A DNA stretch of 18,075 nucleotides from Megasphaera sp. AM44-1BH (GCF_003467125.1 NZ_QSFA01000030.1:1-18075), one strand, 5' to 3'; positions 7,002-14,832 are shown, counted from the first letter of the stretch. Numbers and translations are program-made. The notes: a model not told the origin generated them from the letters alone.

Positions 7002-8222
7002 TCAGGAATTCATCTTATCCCAGTCGATTTTGCCTTCCTTGCTGGCTACAATAGCCGTGCATACTGCATCTCCCCAGATATTCATAGGCGTACCTGTAAT
7101 ATCCAGATAGAAGAATACGGCTGCAATCCAGGCAACGACTTCTGTTGGCAGCCCGAATGCATTAACCAGAATTACAGCGATTGCCAGTCCACCGCCTGGA
7201 ACACCGGCACACCCTATTGAAAAGGCTATCCCCATGATGACAAATAGGAAGAGTTGTCCAATAGTAGGTGCTGTTCCCACAGCATACATCCCCAACATGA
7301 TGTACAGAGGGATTTCAATCCCCATAGAATCCATATTGAATGTAACCCCAAGAGGCAGACCAAAGTCGGTCATTTCTTTATCAACGCCCATTTCCTTGAC
7401 ACAGCGGAGATTTACAGGCAAGGTAGCCGCTGAACTGGTTGTTGTAAAAGCTGTAATCAGTGCAGGAAACATTTTCCGCGTAAAACGGAATGGATTGATT
7501 TTGCCTACGACATACAGAAGCAGAAAATATACAATAGCTACCTGCAGGACAAAAGCAATGCTGTAAGCGGCCAAAAAGCTTCCCATCTGTGTAACAAAGG
7601 CACCTTTCAATTCGCCAATAGACGTAGCCATCAAGGCGGCAACACCGATAGGGGCATAATACATGATGCCTTTTACAATCTGCAAGATTAAATCTTCACT
7701 GGACGATAATATATTGGTCAAAAACGTCTTCGACTTGCCATCGGGCATCATGACAACGGCAATTCCTACAAAAATGGATAAAAACACAATCTGGATTGTA
7801 TTGCCTTCTGCTATGCATCCCAGGAAGTTTTTAGGCAGCCAGTCAATAAACATATCTACTGTAATTTCCGTTACTTTAAAATCTGCAGAATGCAATTCAA
7901 TCCCCAGTCCCGGTTTAAAAAGGAGCCCCATGGCAATGCCTAAAAACGTAGCTATCAGCATGGAAAGGACAAACCAGCCAATAATCTTTCCCGCCCATCG
8001 TTTCATCCGGGTAGCATCCCCGATGTTGGCAAAAGAAGACGCAATAGAAAAGAATACCAATACAGGAACGATCATAACCAGAAGTCTGGTAAAAATAGTC
8101 CCCAGTGGTTTCAATAATACGACTTGCTCTCCCATGACAAAGGAAAGAACGATACCAACAATGACCGCCCCAAATAAGCATAGTGCAAAATGTTGATTCA
8201 TATACCGGAATACACTACTCAT
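7002..8222 (-). CDS. DAACS-family (SLC1-like) cation:amino-acid symporter, probably for a neutral substrate
   Basis: The 406-residue inner-membrane protein has the elevator-transporter signatures. They are the HP1 serine-rich loop AFTTTSSAATLP (residues 258-269), NMDS in TM7 (296-299, usually NMDG), HP2 GCAGVPGGG (339-345), and TM8 LDITGTPMNIWGDA (373-386). Aligned by eye to GltPh from memory, the ligand and sodium residues Asp394, Asn401 and Asp405 correspond to Asp374, Asn381 and Asp385. Arg397, which holds the acidic side chain of aspartate, is Gly377. A glutamate/aspartate or dicarboxylate substrate is therefore unlikely. The ATG overlaps the aminotransferase stop (ATGA), so translation is coupled. 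It probably imports the amino acid that the aminotransferase then deaminates. Confidence 0.92.
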   Translation of the reverse strand: MSSVFRYMNQHFALCLFGAVIVGIVLSFVMGEQVVLLKPLGTIFTRLLVMIVPVLVFFSIASSFANIGDATRMKRWAGKIIGWFVLSMLIATFLGIAMGLLFKPGLGIELHSADFKVTEITVDMFIDWLPKNFLGCIAEGNTIQIVFLSIFVGIAVVMMPDGKSKTFLTNILSSSEDLILQIVKGIMYYAPIGVAALMATSIGELKGAFVTQMGSFLAAYSIAFVLQVAIVYFLLLYVVGKINPFRFTRKMFPALITAFTTTSSAATLPVNLRCVKEMGVDKEMTDFGLPLGVTFNMDSMGIEIPLYIMLGMYAVGTAPTIGQLFLFVIMGIAFSIGCAGVPGGGLAIAVILVNAFGLPTEVVAWIAAVFFYLDITGTPMNIWGDAVCTAIVASKEGKIDWDKMNS

Positions 8223-9385
8223 GCCTGATTCCCCCTTATGGCTTCACAAAAACGTTTTATCCGTTGCAATCCTTCCACTAACTCATCTTCACTGCACGTA
8301 TACGCCATACGCATATAGCCTTCCCCCGATTGTCCAAACGCGCTTCCCGGGATGCAGACTACATGTTCTTCCTCCAATAAACGATTACAAAATTCATAGC
8401 TCGTCATTCTAAAAGACTTGATATTGGGAAATACGTAAAAAGCACCATCTGGTTCACAATAGGAAATCCCCGGTATTGCATCCAGACCCTCCATGACAAT
8501 CCTGCGTCTTTGCTGGAATACGGTGTGCAGTGTCTCTGATAATTCCGGATGATGCAAAGCATACACAGCCGCTGCCTGGGCAATAGAATTAGCACAGGCA
8601 CTGATATTTTCCTGGGCTGGCACCATTTTACTGATAATTTCCGCAGGGCCGGCAGCAAAACCAAGTCTCCATCCCGTCATCGCAAACGCTTTGGACAGAC
8701 TATTGATGACAATGGTCCTGTCTTTCATTCCTGGTAAAGCACTAATGGAAACGGGCTTTTCCGTATAATACAACGTATTATATACTTCATCAGAAATTAC
8801 GAGAAGATCATGACGGATAGCTACTTCCGCAATTTTCCTGAGTTCTTTTTCTGGAATTACGGCTCCTGTCGGATTATTCGGTGAATTTAACATAATTGCT
8901 TTCGTTTTCTCTGTAATTTTTTGCTCTATGTCGGCAGCCTGAATCACAAAGCCTTTTTCTGCCGATGTAGGGACCGGAACGGGAACGCCTCCGAAGAAAC
9001 GAACCTGACTGGCATAATTCAGCCATTGAGGATCCTGAATCAGTATTTCAACACCTTCTTCCACAATGGCTGACAAAAGCAACGATAATGCGCCCATGCC
9101 TCCCGGTGTGATGATGATTTCTGACCGGGAATCATAGTGAAGTTCTTTTATATTCCCCCATTCAGAAACAGCCTGCCGGCATTCCAATGTGCCCGCATTA
9201 GGGGTATAGTGTGTCTGACCGTTCCTCAGTGCCATAGCCGCGGCTTCACAAATAGGCATAGGTGTTGCCATATCGGGCTCTCCGATTCCCATACTGATAA
9301 CCCGGTCCATCGTTGCCGCTTTATCGAACATAGCCCGAATAGCCCCCTGATGAAGGTTTCTGGCTCGTTTACTTAAAACAACCAT
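8219..9385 (-). CDS. PLP-dependent class I/II aminotransferase
   Basis: This fold-type I aminotransferase resembles the aspartate/aromatic I-gamma group. In the 388-residue form it has GIGEPDMATP near residue 33, HYTPNAGTLECRQA, the PLP-binding NSPNNPTG, ISDEVYNTL with Asp199 and Tyr202, the Schiff-base SLSKAFAMTGWRLGF with Lys232, and a C-terminal YMRMAYTCS with the carboxylate-binding arginine. I chose the ATG at 9383-9385 because AAGGAGG lies 7 nt upstream. The in-frame ATG at 9410-9412 (nine residues longer) has no ribosome site. The gene is the first of a two-gene unit with the symporter, transcribed from a promoter at 9434-9462 and divergent from a PucR-type regulator. The amino donor is not determined; context suggests the symporter's substrate. 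Confidence 0.92.
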   Translation of the reverse strand: MVVLSKRARNLHQGAIRAMFDKAATMDRVISMGIGEPDMATPMPICEAAAMALRNGQTHYTPNAGTLECRQAVSEWGNIKELHYDSRSEIIITPGGMGALSLLLSAIVEEGVEILIQDPQWLNYASQVRFFGGVPVPVPTSAEKGFVIQAADIEQKITEKTKAIMLNSPNNPTGAVIPEKELRKIAEVAIRHDLLVISDEVYNTLYYTEKPVSISALPGMKDRTIVINSLSKAFAMTGWRLGFAAGPAEIISKMVPAQENISACANSIAQAAAVYALHHPELSETLHTVFQQRRRIVMEGLDAIPGISYCEPDGAFYVFPNIKSFRMTSYEFCNRLLEEEHVVCIPGSAFGQSGEGYMRMAYTCSEDELVEGLQRIKRFCEAIRGNQA

Positions 9386-9433
9386 GCTATTCCTCCTTCT
9401 GACCTTTGTCATTTAGTATTGTTCTCTAAATAA

Positions 9434-9462
9434 ATTTTATATAAATAGGCCTCCGCATTCAA
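9434..9462 (-). promoter_or_regulatory. Aminotransferase-symporter operon promoter
   Basis: On the minus strand, -35 TTGAAT (9457-9462) and -10 TAAAAT (9434-9439) are spaced 17 bp apart in an AT-rich divergent region. This places transcription start about 45 nt before the ATG. Confidence 0.5.
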
Positions 9463-9552
9463 CTCATGATTATTGTATTATTTTATAAATTGGTACTTAT
9501 CGTTTTATTCTTTTATATAATCTGTCAGACCTTATTTTTTCATATTTTCCTA

Positions 9553-9581
9553 TTGCGGATTTATTTTTTTACAGATATACT
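9553..9581 (+). promoter_or_regulatory. Promoter of the PucR-type regulator gene
   Basis: A -35 TTGCGG (9553-9558) and -10 TATACT (9576-9581) have a 17-bp spacer, giving a start near 9588 and a leader of about 38 nt. A 13-bp direct repeat, TTATTCTTTTATA at 9505-9517 and 9591-9603, brackets the promoter; it is AT-rich and may be chance. Confidence 0.45.
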
Positions 9582-9625
9582 AAACCTGTCTTATTCTTTT
9601 ATACAACATATACGGGGTGATTTTG

Positions 9626-10810
9626 TTGAAACTGACAATCGCTGAAATTTTACATTATCCAGAATTCTCTGGTTTTACACTCATTGCTGGCGCCAAAGGT
9701 ATTTCCAACCAAATCACATCGTGCGGCATCCTGGATTACGAATATGACAGGACATTGAAAAAGAAATACACGAAATTGAGCTTTATCCCCAATCAGCTTA
9801 TCTTGTCCAGTCTGCAATACGCAAAAGAAGATCCCGGCTGTCTGATTGATGCTATACGCCTTTTGCATCACCGCAATTGCAGCGGGCTTGTTATAAAAAA
9901 TGTATATAGCCTGCCCCTGTCTTCTCATATATTGCGTTTTGCCGATTCAGCCGGTTTTCCTATTATCCTTATAAAAAGTTCTGAACAATATTTTGAAAAA
10001 ATAATTATCAATATTTATAAGCGATTACAATCGCTCCATGATTTCGACAAATTTGAGCATATTATTTCCCGTATCATCGCTCTTCCTGAACATGACGAAC
10101 ATCAAAAAGAATTGCAATTGGAAGTGAATCCTTGTCTACAGCCCGATATCTTTTGCATGTATTTCCGCTCTGACGCACCATTAACCGCCAATGACTACAT
10201 GAAAATGGAATACGCCGCCAAATACGCCGGATTACTGACATCGTATAATACTCTCTTACGATATAAAAATGGGCTTTTATATATTCATTCTTCCCATAAC
10301 TTCAAAAATGCCCGCCCAGACGAATTGGCCCAGCAAATTCTGGATACGCCAGTTGGGGCACTGGCAATTTCGTATCATATGGGAGTCAGTTCCATTCATT
10401 ACCGGGAACGAAAAATAAAGCTCTGCATAGAAGAAGCCATTTACAGCAGTTATTTTCATACAGATTTGTCACACCCCTATCAGTTATATGATGCGTTAGG
10501 CATCTACAGCATTCTTCTCCCCTATTGCCACGAACCAGCTATGCAGCATTTTACTTCTTCCATTTTGAATCCAATCCGTGATTATGATTCGGAAAATCAT
10601 ACATCTCTGATGGAAACAGCCCTATCATTCATCCAATGCAGGGGCAATATCAATAGAACTGCAGAGGTGCTGGGACAGCATAAAAACACAATCCGGTATC
10701 GGTTAAAACAAATCAGCCATCTCTTATCCTGCGATATACTGCAACCAGAATCGTACGAAAAATTATCTGTAGCTCTTAAAATAGCGCAGTGCTACAAAAT
10801 CGAACTATAA
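9626..10810 (+). CDS. PucR-family transcriptional regulator
   Basis: This regulator, about 394 residues long, has two recognisable parts. The N-terminal PucR domain (from LTIAEIL, with LILSSLQYAKEDP and GLVIKNVYSLPLSSHILRFA, to about residue 130) is typical of purine-catabolism-regulator-like sensors. A C-terminal PucR-type helix-turn-helix lies near residues 328-365 (TALSFIQCRGNINRTAEVLG, then HKNTIRYRLKQI). The start is not an ATG: GTG (9617), TTG (9623) and TTG (9626) are in frame. I prefer TTG at 9626 because the GGGGTGA Shine-Dalgarno (9614-9620) includes the GTG. The gene diverges from the aminotransferase-symporter unit and probably activates or represses it in response to the amino acid or its keto acid. 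It is visibly AT-richer than the sugar-acid and ECF genes. A strong terminator follows directly. Confidence 0.88.
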   Translation: MKLTIAEILHYPEFSGFTLIAGAKGISNQITSCGILDYEYDRTLKKKYTKLSFIPNQLILSSLQYAKEDPGCLIDAIRLLHHRNCSGLVIKNVYSLPLSSHILRFADSAGFPIILIKSSEQYFEKIIINIYKRLQSLHDFDKFEHIISRIIALPEHDEHQKELQLEVNPCLQPDIFCMYFRSDAPLTANDYMKMEYAAKYAGLLTSYNTLLRYKNGLLYIHSSHNFKNARPDELAQQILDTPVGALAISYHMGVSSIHYRERKIKLCIEEAIYSSYFHTDLSHPYQLYDALGIYSILLPYCHEPAMQHFTSSILNPIRDYDSENHTSLMETALSFIQCRGNINRTAEVLGQHKNTIRYRLKQISHLLSCDILQPESYEKLSVALKIAQCYKIEL

Positions 10811-10862
10811 TAAAACGCCAATACGATGAAAACAGGTTCGTCGTATTGGCGTTTTATTTTTT
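10811..10862. terminator. Strong bidirectional terminator after the PucR-type gene
   Basis: A perfect 16-bp stem (TAAAACGCCAATACGA at 10811-10826 and its complement at 10841-10856) with a 14-nt loop is followed by TTTTTT on the plus strand. The minus side also begins TTATTATAG, so it can serve the convergent SGNH hydrolase unit. Confidence 0.9.
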
Positions 10863-10912
10863 AAGTGAAAGGGCATTATTCACATAGTATATGGAAACAG
10901 TTTTCTGCTGGT

Positions 10913-11485
10913 CTACGGATTTTTTGTCTGGTCTGCCCGTTTCATAACCGAAATGGCCGCATCAGCCAGCAGGCGATAGCCGGTCTCATCGGGATGAACA
11001 CCGTCGGCGTAATGCGGGGATTTCTGCAGGACTGCATAGAAATCAACCGGGTGCAGCCCTTCTGTCTGGCACAGGTGAAGAAGCCAGGTCCGGTAGTCTG
11101 CCAGCATGTCATTATGCCGGTCCACATCCTGCCGGGCCTGCCATCCGTAATCTGCACTTTCCCGCTGCGTCAGGGGCGGAATGCCCAGATATATGGACTT
11201 GTGCTGTTTCTGCATGAGCCGTATCATAGCTTCCATATTGGCTTCTATCCCCCGGAGAGGAATATCTTCCAGGATATCGTTGGAGCCGCCCATGAGGAAA
11301 AAGGCATCGTAGCCCGACAGGGTAAGCTGACGCAGCCGGGTCAGCATGCCCCAGGTCGTATCGCCGCACATACCGTGATTATCGGCTTCCCATCGCAATG
11401 CCGCTGCGGCGAGACTCACCCATCCTTTTTCATGGCTTACGTCATACCCGTAGGTCAGGCTGTCACCAAGGCAAAGAAGACGCAT
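10913..11485 (-). CDS. SGNH/GDSL-family hydrolase
   Basis: The 190-residue esterase/lipase-like protein carries the four SGNH blocks: GDSLTYG with nucleophile Ser9, a Gly in GMCGDTTWG near residue 41, GGSND with Asn69, and DGVHPD with Asp161 and His164. It has no signal peptide, so it is probably cytosolic. Members act on acyl esters, lysophospholipids or acetylated sugars; the substrate is not predictable here. Its ATG begins 3 nt after the stop of the fused ECF gene, with only a weak GGCGGTG site, so it is likely translated by coupling as the last gene of the ECF operon. A link between this enzyme and the transporter is not explained by known biology. Confidence 0.9.
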   Translation of the reverse strand: MRLLCLGDSLTYGYDVSHEKGWVSLAAAALRWEADNHGMCGDTTWGMLTRLRQLTLSGYDAFFLMGGSNDILEDIPLRGIEANMEAMIRLMQKQHKSIYLGIPPLTQRESADYGWQARQDVDRHNDMLADYRTWLLHLCQTEGLHPVDFYAVLQKSPHYADGVHPDETGYRLLADAAISVMKRADQTKNP

Positions 11486-11488
11486 AGT

Positions 11489-12979
11489 TTACACCGCCCG
11501 TTCCAAAGCCGGTGCCGCATCCTGTAAGGACCGGACCGCCGCTTCTACTGAGAGCCATGGCTGATCAAACTGGTACCCCGCTTTTTCCAAATCCAGCTGG
11601 CAGGCAAATACCTTCGGCACCGCCGTCGCATAAATATCATGGTTATACATGTAGCGGAGTGTCGTTTCCACATCCCCATCGGACCGTAGCTGGCCATGGT
11701 CGAGGAGAACCAGCCGGTTGGCATACGGAAGCGCTGCTTCCAGATTGTGTTCGATAACCACGATGGTATGTCCATAGCGGACATTCAGTTCATGGACCAG
11801 TTCATAGAAATCGTGAGTTCCTTCCGGATCGAGAGCCGATGTCGGTTCATCGAATACGAGGATTTCCGGATTGGTCACCAGTACGCCGGCAATGACCAGC
11901 CGCTGCCGCTGGCCGCCGGACAAATTAGTCAGCTGCCGTGTGCGATACGGTGTCAGTTTGACTTTTTCCAGCACTTCTGTAATGGCTGTTTCAATTTTAT
12001 CGGGTGCTACCCCCTGATTTTCCAGACTGAAAGCAATTTCTTCTTCTACGGTCATAGCTACGAGCTGGCTGTCATAGTCGTCAAGCATAGCGCCGACACG
12101 GCTCGCCAGACGGGAAATCGTCGTCTGGGTCGTAGCCTGTCCATCAACATACACCATGCCTTTCATGACACCGCCGAAATAATGAGGAATGGCGCCGGTC
12201 ATCGCCATACAGAGAGAACTCTTGCCACTGCCGCTTTCGCCGGTAATGACCAAGAAATCACCCTTATGCACGGCCAGGCTCACATCATCCAGGACAGGTG
12301 TCGTCTGCTTATTATAGGTGTAAGTCAGATGTTCAATGGAAATCAGGCCCGGGACAGACGGCTTCAAGTCATACTGGCTGTGATCCGAAGTGACGCTCTG
12401 TTCTTCCAGAGAATCGAGGATGCCACGGGATACGAAGAGACGAAGCGCCGGAAAATACATGAGCGGGGTCACGATGGCATTGAGTGCGCCGACGATGACG
12501 ACCAGCGGCAGCATCCCTGTAAAATATACCGTATTCGGAAGATTCATAACAAATTTCAAAATCGTAACGAATGCGCCACCGCTCATGCATGTCGCGGCAA
12601 AGCCTGTCAGAACAGGCAGACACGAATGGCCGCGGAATTTGAGGAACGCGAGGTTCTTGACGAGAAACGCACAGGTCAATGCCCCGATAGGTTCGCTGAT
12701 AAGGTTGCCATAAGGAAATCCCGATTTGGACGTAAGGACGTTGATAAGGGCAGCTACCAGGCCGATGCCCAGAGCCTGACGATACGTCGGCTTTGTCAGG
12801 CAGATAGCCACGCAGTACGTTGCAATGGTCCAGTTCGGCGTAACACCGCCCACACTGGGCGACACGAGATGCAGGATTGTACCAATAGCCAGCATCAGTG
12901 TCGTAATCGTAATCCAGCGGAACTGGCCACCCTGACGATGATGAAATTCCAATGTGCTGATATCTTCAATGTGTTTCAT
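11489..12979 (-). CDS. Fused ECF transporter S component (TrpP-like) and energizing ATPase
   Basis: The 496-residue protein joins two ECF parts in one chain. Residues about 22-190 form a five-to-six-helix membrane domain. Its LHLVSPSVGGVTPNWT, INVLTSKSGFPYGN and SEPIGALTCAF stretches resemble the tryptophan transporter TrpP as I remember it. Residues about 212-435 are an ABC ATPase: Walker A GESGSGKSS (247-255), Q-loop Gln305, signature LSGGQRQR (353-360), Walker B LVFDEP (Asp377, Glu378) and H-loop His411. The start ATG at 12977-12979 has AGGGGG about 9 nt upstream; a longer in-frame start at 13006 overlaps ecfT and lacks that fit. The gene is third in an operon behind a Trp-type T-box leader. 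It most likely provides substrate binding and half the ATP hydrolysis for tryptophan import. The substrate is inferred from the T-box and the TrpP resemblance. Confidence 0.88.
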   Translation of the reverse strand: MKHIEDISTLEFHHRQGGQFRWITITTLMLAIGTILHLVSPSVGGVTPNWTIATYCVAICLTKPTYRQALGIGLVAALINVLTSKSGFPYGNLISEPIGALTCAFLVKNLAFLKFRGHSCLPVLTGFAATCMSGGAFVTILKFVMNLPNTVYFTGMLPLVVIVGALNAIVTPLMYFPALRLFVSRGILDSLEEQSVTSDHSQYDLKPSVPGLISIEHLTYTYNKQTTPVLDDVSLAVHKGDFLVITGESGSGKSSLCMAMTGAIPHYFGGVMKGMVYVDGQATTQTTISRLASRVGAMLDDYDSQLVAMTVEEEIAFSLENQGVAPDKIETAITEVLEKVKLTPYRTRQLTNLSGGQRQRLVIAGVLVTNPEILVFDEPTSALDPEGTHDFYELVHELNVRYGHTIVVIEHNLEAALPYANRLVLLDHGQLRSDGDVETTLRYMYNHDIYATAVPKVFACQLDLEKAGYQFDQPWLSVEAAVRSLQDAAPALERAV

Positions 12980-12992
12980 GTCCCTTTCCCCC

Positions 12993-13676
12993 TCAGACGA
13001 TACCATAGATACGCATATATACGACGAGTACGCTCAATCCTATAAATAAGGCCATGACGGCATAATCGCAACCGGCCGGCCGTACATTTGTCATGAAGCT
13101 GTGTTCATTATTGCCAAATCCCCGCAATTCCAGACTCAGGGCCATGGTTTCAGAACGCCCCAGGGATTTGAGCATCAGCGGCTGAACGACGCCCATGTAA
13201 TGGATGCACTTCTTCAGAATATTCCCCTTTGTAGAAAGTCCCCGGCAGGCCTGTGCTTCCTGGACCGTCCGGCTTTCAGCGATGAAATCGGGGACAAACC
13301 GCAGAGCCGCCGTAAACATGAAGGCATATTCATAGGGAATATGGATTTGTTTGACCAGAGCCGCCGTCAGGTCCTGCAGACGCGTCGTCGTAAGCAGGAT
13401 GATGAATACGATCGTCATGGCCAGCATCCGGAGTCCCGTCACGTAGGCCGATTCGAGTGATCCCCCTCCTAGGAGCTGGACCACCGCCAGAAAGACGGCA
13501 AATACAGTCAGGCTCATGGCCGCTTTGACATTGCGCGCTATATTACCGGCAAATCCCAAAAGAATGAGTTCTATGATGACCAGGGCAGCCAGAGGGCCCG
13601 GCGTGTGCAGCACGAGAGCCCAGAACGAAAAAGCAATAGTGCCTGATAATTTTGTTACGGGTACGAAGTGTTTCAT
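12993..13676 (-). CDS. ECF transporter transmembrane coupling protein EcfT
   Basis: The 227-residue membrane protein carries both EcfT coupling motifs: EAQACRG (residues 140-146) and ALSLELRGFG (179-188). These two cytoplasmic helices transmit ATPase movement to the S component. Hydrophobic segments flank them, including the last helix near the C-terminus. The start chosen is the ATG at 13674-13676, which has GGAGGG 7 nt upstream and sits 1 nt after the stop of the upstream ATPase. An in-frame start at 13721 would overlap that gene and lacks a ribosome site. It lies between the two ATPase-bearing genes, as in a dedicated (group I) ECF module. Confidence 0.92.
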   Translation of the reverse strand: MKHFVPVTKLSGTIAFSFWALVLHTPGPLAALVIIELILLGFAGNIARNVKAAMSLTVFAVFLAVVQLLGGGSLESAYVTGLRMLAMTIVFIILLTTTRLQDLTAALVKQIHIPYEYAFMFTAALRFVPDFIAESRTVQEAQACRGLSTKGNILKKCIHYMGVVQPLMLKSLGRSETMALSLELRGFGNNEHSFMTNVRPAGCDYAVMALFIGLSVLVVYMRIYGIV

Positions 13677-13677
13677 C

Positions 13678-14487
13678 TTATTTCCCTCCCAGACGCTGCA
13701 GCATGGCTGCTGTGAATTCATCGACGGATTTGCAGTACGGAAGCCCCGTCACGGCTTGAGACAAGGTCACGGCATCAGGCCGGCTCAAGCCTAATTCATA
13801 CAGGTCCTCCCTTTGGGTAAACAATTCCTGGGGCGTCCCATCGAAGGCTTTGGTGTGATGCCCGATGACGATGACCCGCTGACAGTATTCGGCAAATATA
13901 TCCATATCGTGACTGATAATGAGAATGGTAAGTCCATCCCGATGAAGCCGGGATAAAAGTGCCATGAGCGATTTTTTATCGGCGCTGTCCTGACCACTCG
14001 TCGGTTCATCGAGGATAAGGTACTGTGTGTGCATGGCAATAGCCGACGCAATGGCGACGCGCTGTTTTTCTCCCCGGTTGAGATTGGGCGGATAAGCTTC
14101 TGCCAGATGTTCCAGCCCGGTAGCCTGCAGCGCCGCTGTAACAGCCGATGCGACCTCTTCACGGTTGCGGCCCAGCTGTTCCGGTCCATAAGCTACTTCC
14201 TGCCGCACAGTTGGTCGGAACATCTGCCGTTCCGGCCGCTGGAATACATATCCAATATAAGGACTGCGTGCGGCCGCTTCTTCGTCGTTTATTCTCTTCC
14301 CATCCAGGAAAATATCTCCCGATACGGGTTTTTCAAGCCCCATCAGCAAACGGGTCACCGTCGTCTTGCCACAACCGTTGCGGCCACCCAGGCCGATGAA
14401 TTCACCGGCGCCAATCGTCAGATTCATATGTTCCAATACCGGTGTACCGTCTGTGTAATGGAACGTCACATCTCTCATTTCCAGCAT
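13678..14487 (-). CDS. ECF transporter ATP-binding protein
   Basis: The 269-residue ABC ATPase is the first gene of the ECF operon. It has Walker A GRNGCGKTT (residues 35-43), Q-loop Gln83, an atypical signature LNRGEKQR (136-143, usually LSGGQ), Walker B YLILDEP (Asp160, Glu161) and His193. It should pair with the ATPase half of the fusion protein to form the two-site motor. The ATG at 14485-14487 follows GAGAGG by about 10 nt; Met4 is a possible alternative start because AGGA lies 9 nt before it. The gene begins 26 nt after the T-box terminator, so its transcription depends on read-through of that leader. Confidence 0.93.
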   Translation of the reverse strand: MLEMRDVTFHYTDGTPVLEHMNLTIGAGEFIGLGGRNGCGKTTVTRLLMGLEKPVSGDIFLDGKRINDEEAAARSPYIGYVFQRPERQMFRPTVRQEVAYGPEQLGRNREEVASAVTAALQATGLEHLAEAYPPNLNRGEKQRVAIASAIAMHTQYLILDEPTSGQDSADKKSLMALLSRLHRDGLTILIISHDMDIFAEYCQRVIVIGHHTKAFDGTPQELFTQREDLYELGLSRPDAVTLSQAVTGLPYCKSVDEFTAAMLQRLGGK

Positions 14488-14512
14488 TCCTGTTCATCCT
14501 CTCTTAGACAAT

Positions 14513-14550
14513 AAAAAAGACCTTTCATCCCTCTAAAGGGACGAAAGGTC
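14513..14550 (-). terminator. Intrinsic terminator of the T-box leader
   Basis: On the minus strand, a 14-bp stem (14537-14550 with 14519-14532, one G-U pair) closes a short loop and is followed by TTTTTT at 14513-14518. It overlaps the 3' side of the antiterminator region, as expected for T-box control of read-through into the ECF genes. Confidence 0.9.
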
Positions 14551-14798
14551 TGATTCTTCCGCGGTACCACCCACATTGGCTTTAAGCCCGACTCACTATG
14601 TACGGCCCGCAAAGGGCGATACACGTTTCTTTGATAGCGGTGGAACTACACCGTCGAGCCCTACTGGTTACCGTTCAGGCCGCATCTCCCGAATCCATTC
14701 CCTGTACGGACCGGCGCCGAACTCTCACTGCCATCGGCTCGCTGTAGCTGTCGCTGTACACGTACTCGTTTCGTTCATCGACAATGCTATGTAGATTA
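14551..14798 (-). promoter_or_regulatory. T-box riboswitch, specifier UGG (tRNA-Trp)
   Basis: The leader contains the diagnostic T-box sequence GGGTGGTACCGCGG (minus strand, 14559-14572), just ahead of the terminator at 14513-14550. Stem I shows the kink-turn and AGTA loop strand (GATGAACGAAACGAGTA, about 14763-14779) and the distal AGCGAG region. The specifier loop reads GAATGGA, so the codon after GAA is TGG (14695-14697), that is tryptophan. Uncharged tRNA-Trp would stabilise the antiterminator and turn on the ECF operon. One mild misfit: the variable base after TGG in the T-box (14566) is U, which pairs only by wobble with the G73 usual for tRNA-Trp. Other frames of the loop are less canonical. 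Confidence 0.9.
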
Positions 14799-14804
14799 CT
14801 TGTA

Positions 14805-14832
14805 ATTATACGGCTTTTTTTCTCAAAGTCAA
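14805..14832 (-). promoter_or_regulatory. Promoter of the T-box / ECF operon
   Basis: On the minus strand, -35 TTGACT (14827-14832) and consensus -10 TATAAT (14805-14810) are spaced 16 bp. Its -35 lies only 28 bp from the -35 of the divergent SAM-riboswitch promoter. Confidence 0.8.

Noticed and set aside
9505..9603. 13-bp direct repeat TTATTCTTTTATA as regulator binding sites
   Set aside because: The repeat is low-complexity AT-rich DNA, and no dyad or spacing rule supports binding.
11696..13045. Long plus-strand open frame (449 codons) opposite the fused ECF gene
   Set aside because: It lies antisense to a protein with full ATPase motifs, has no recognisable domain, and its composition is that of a shadow frame.
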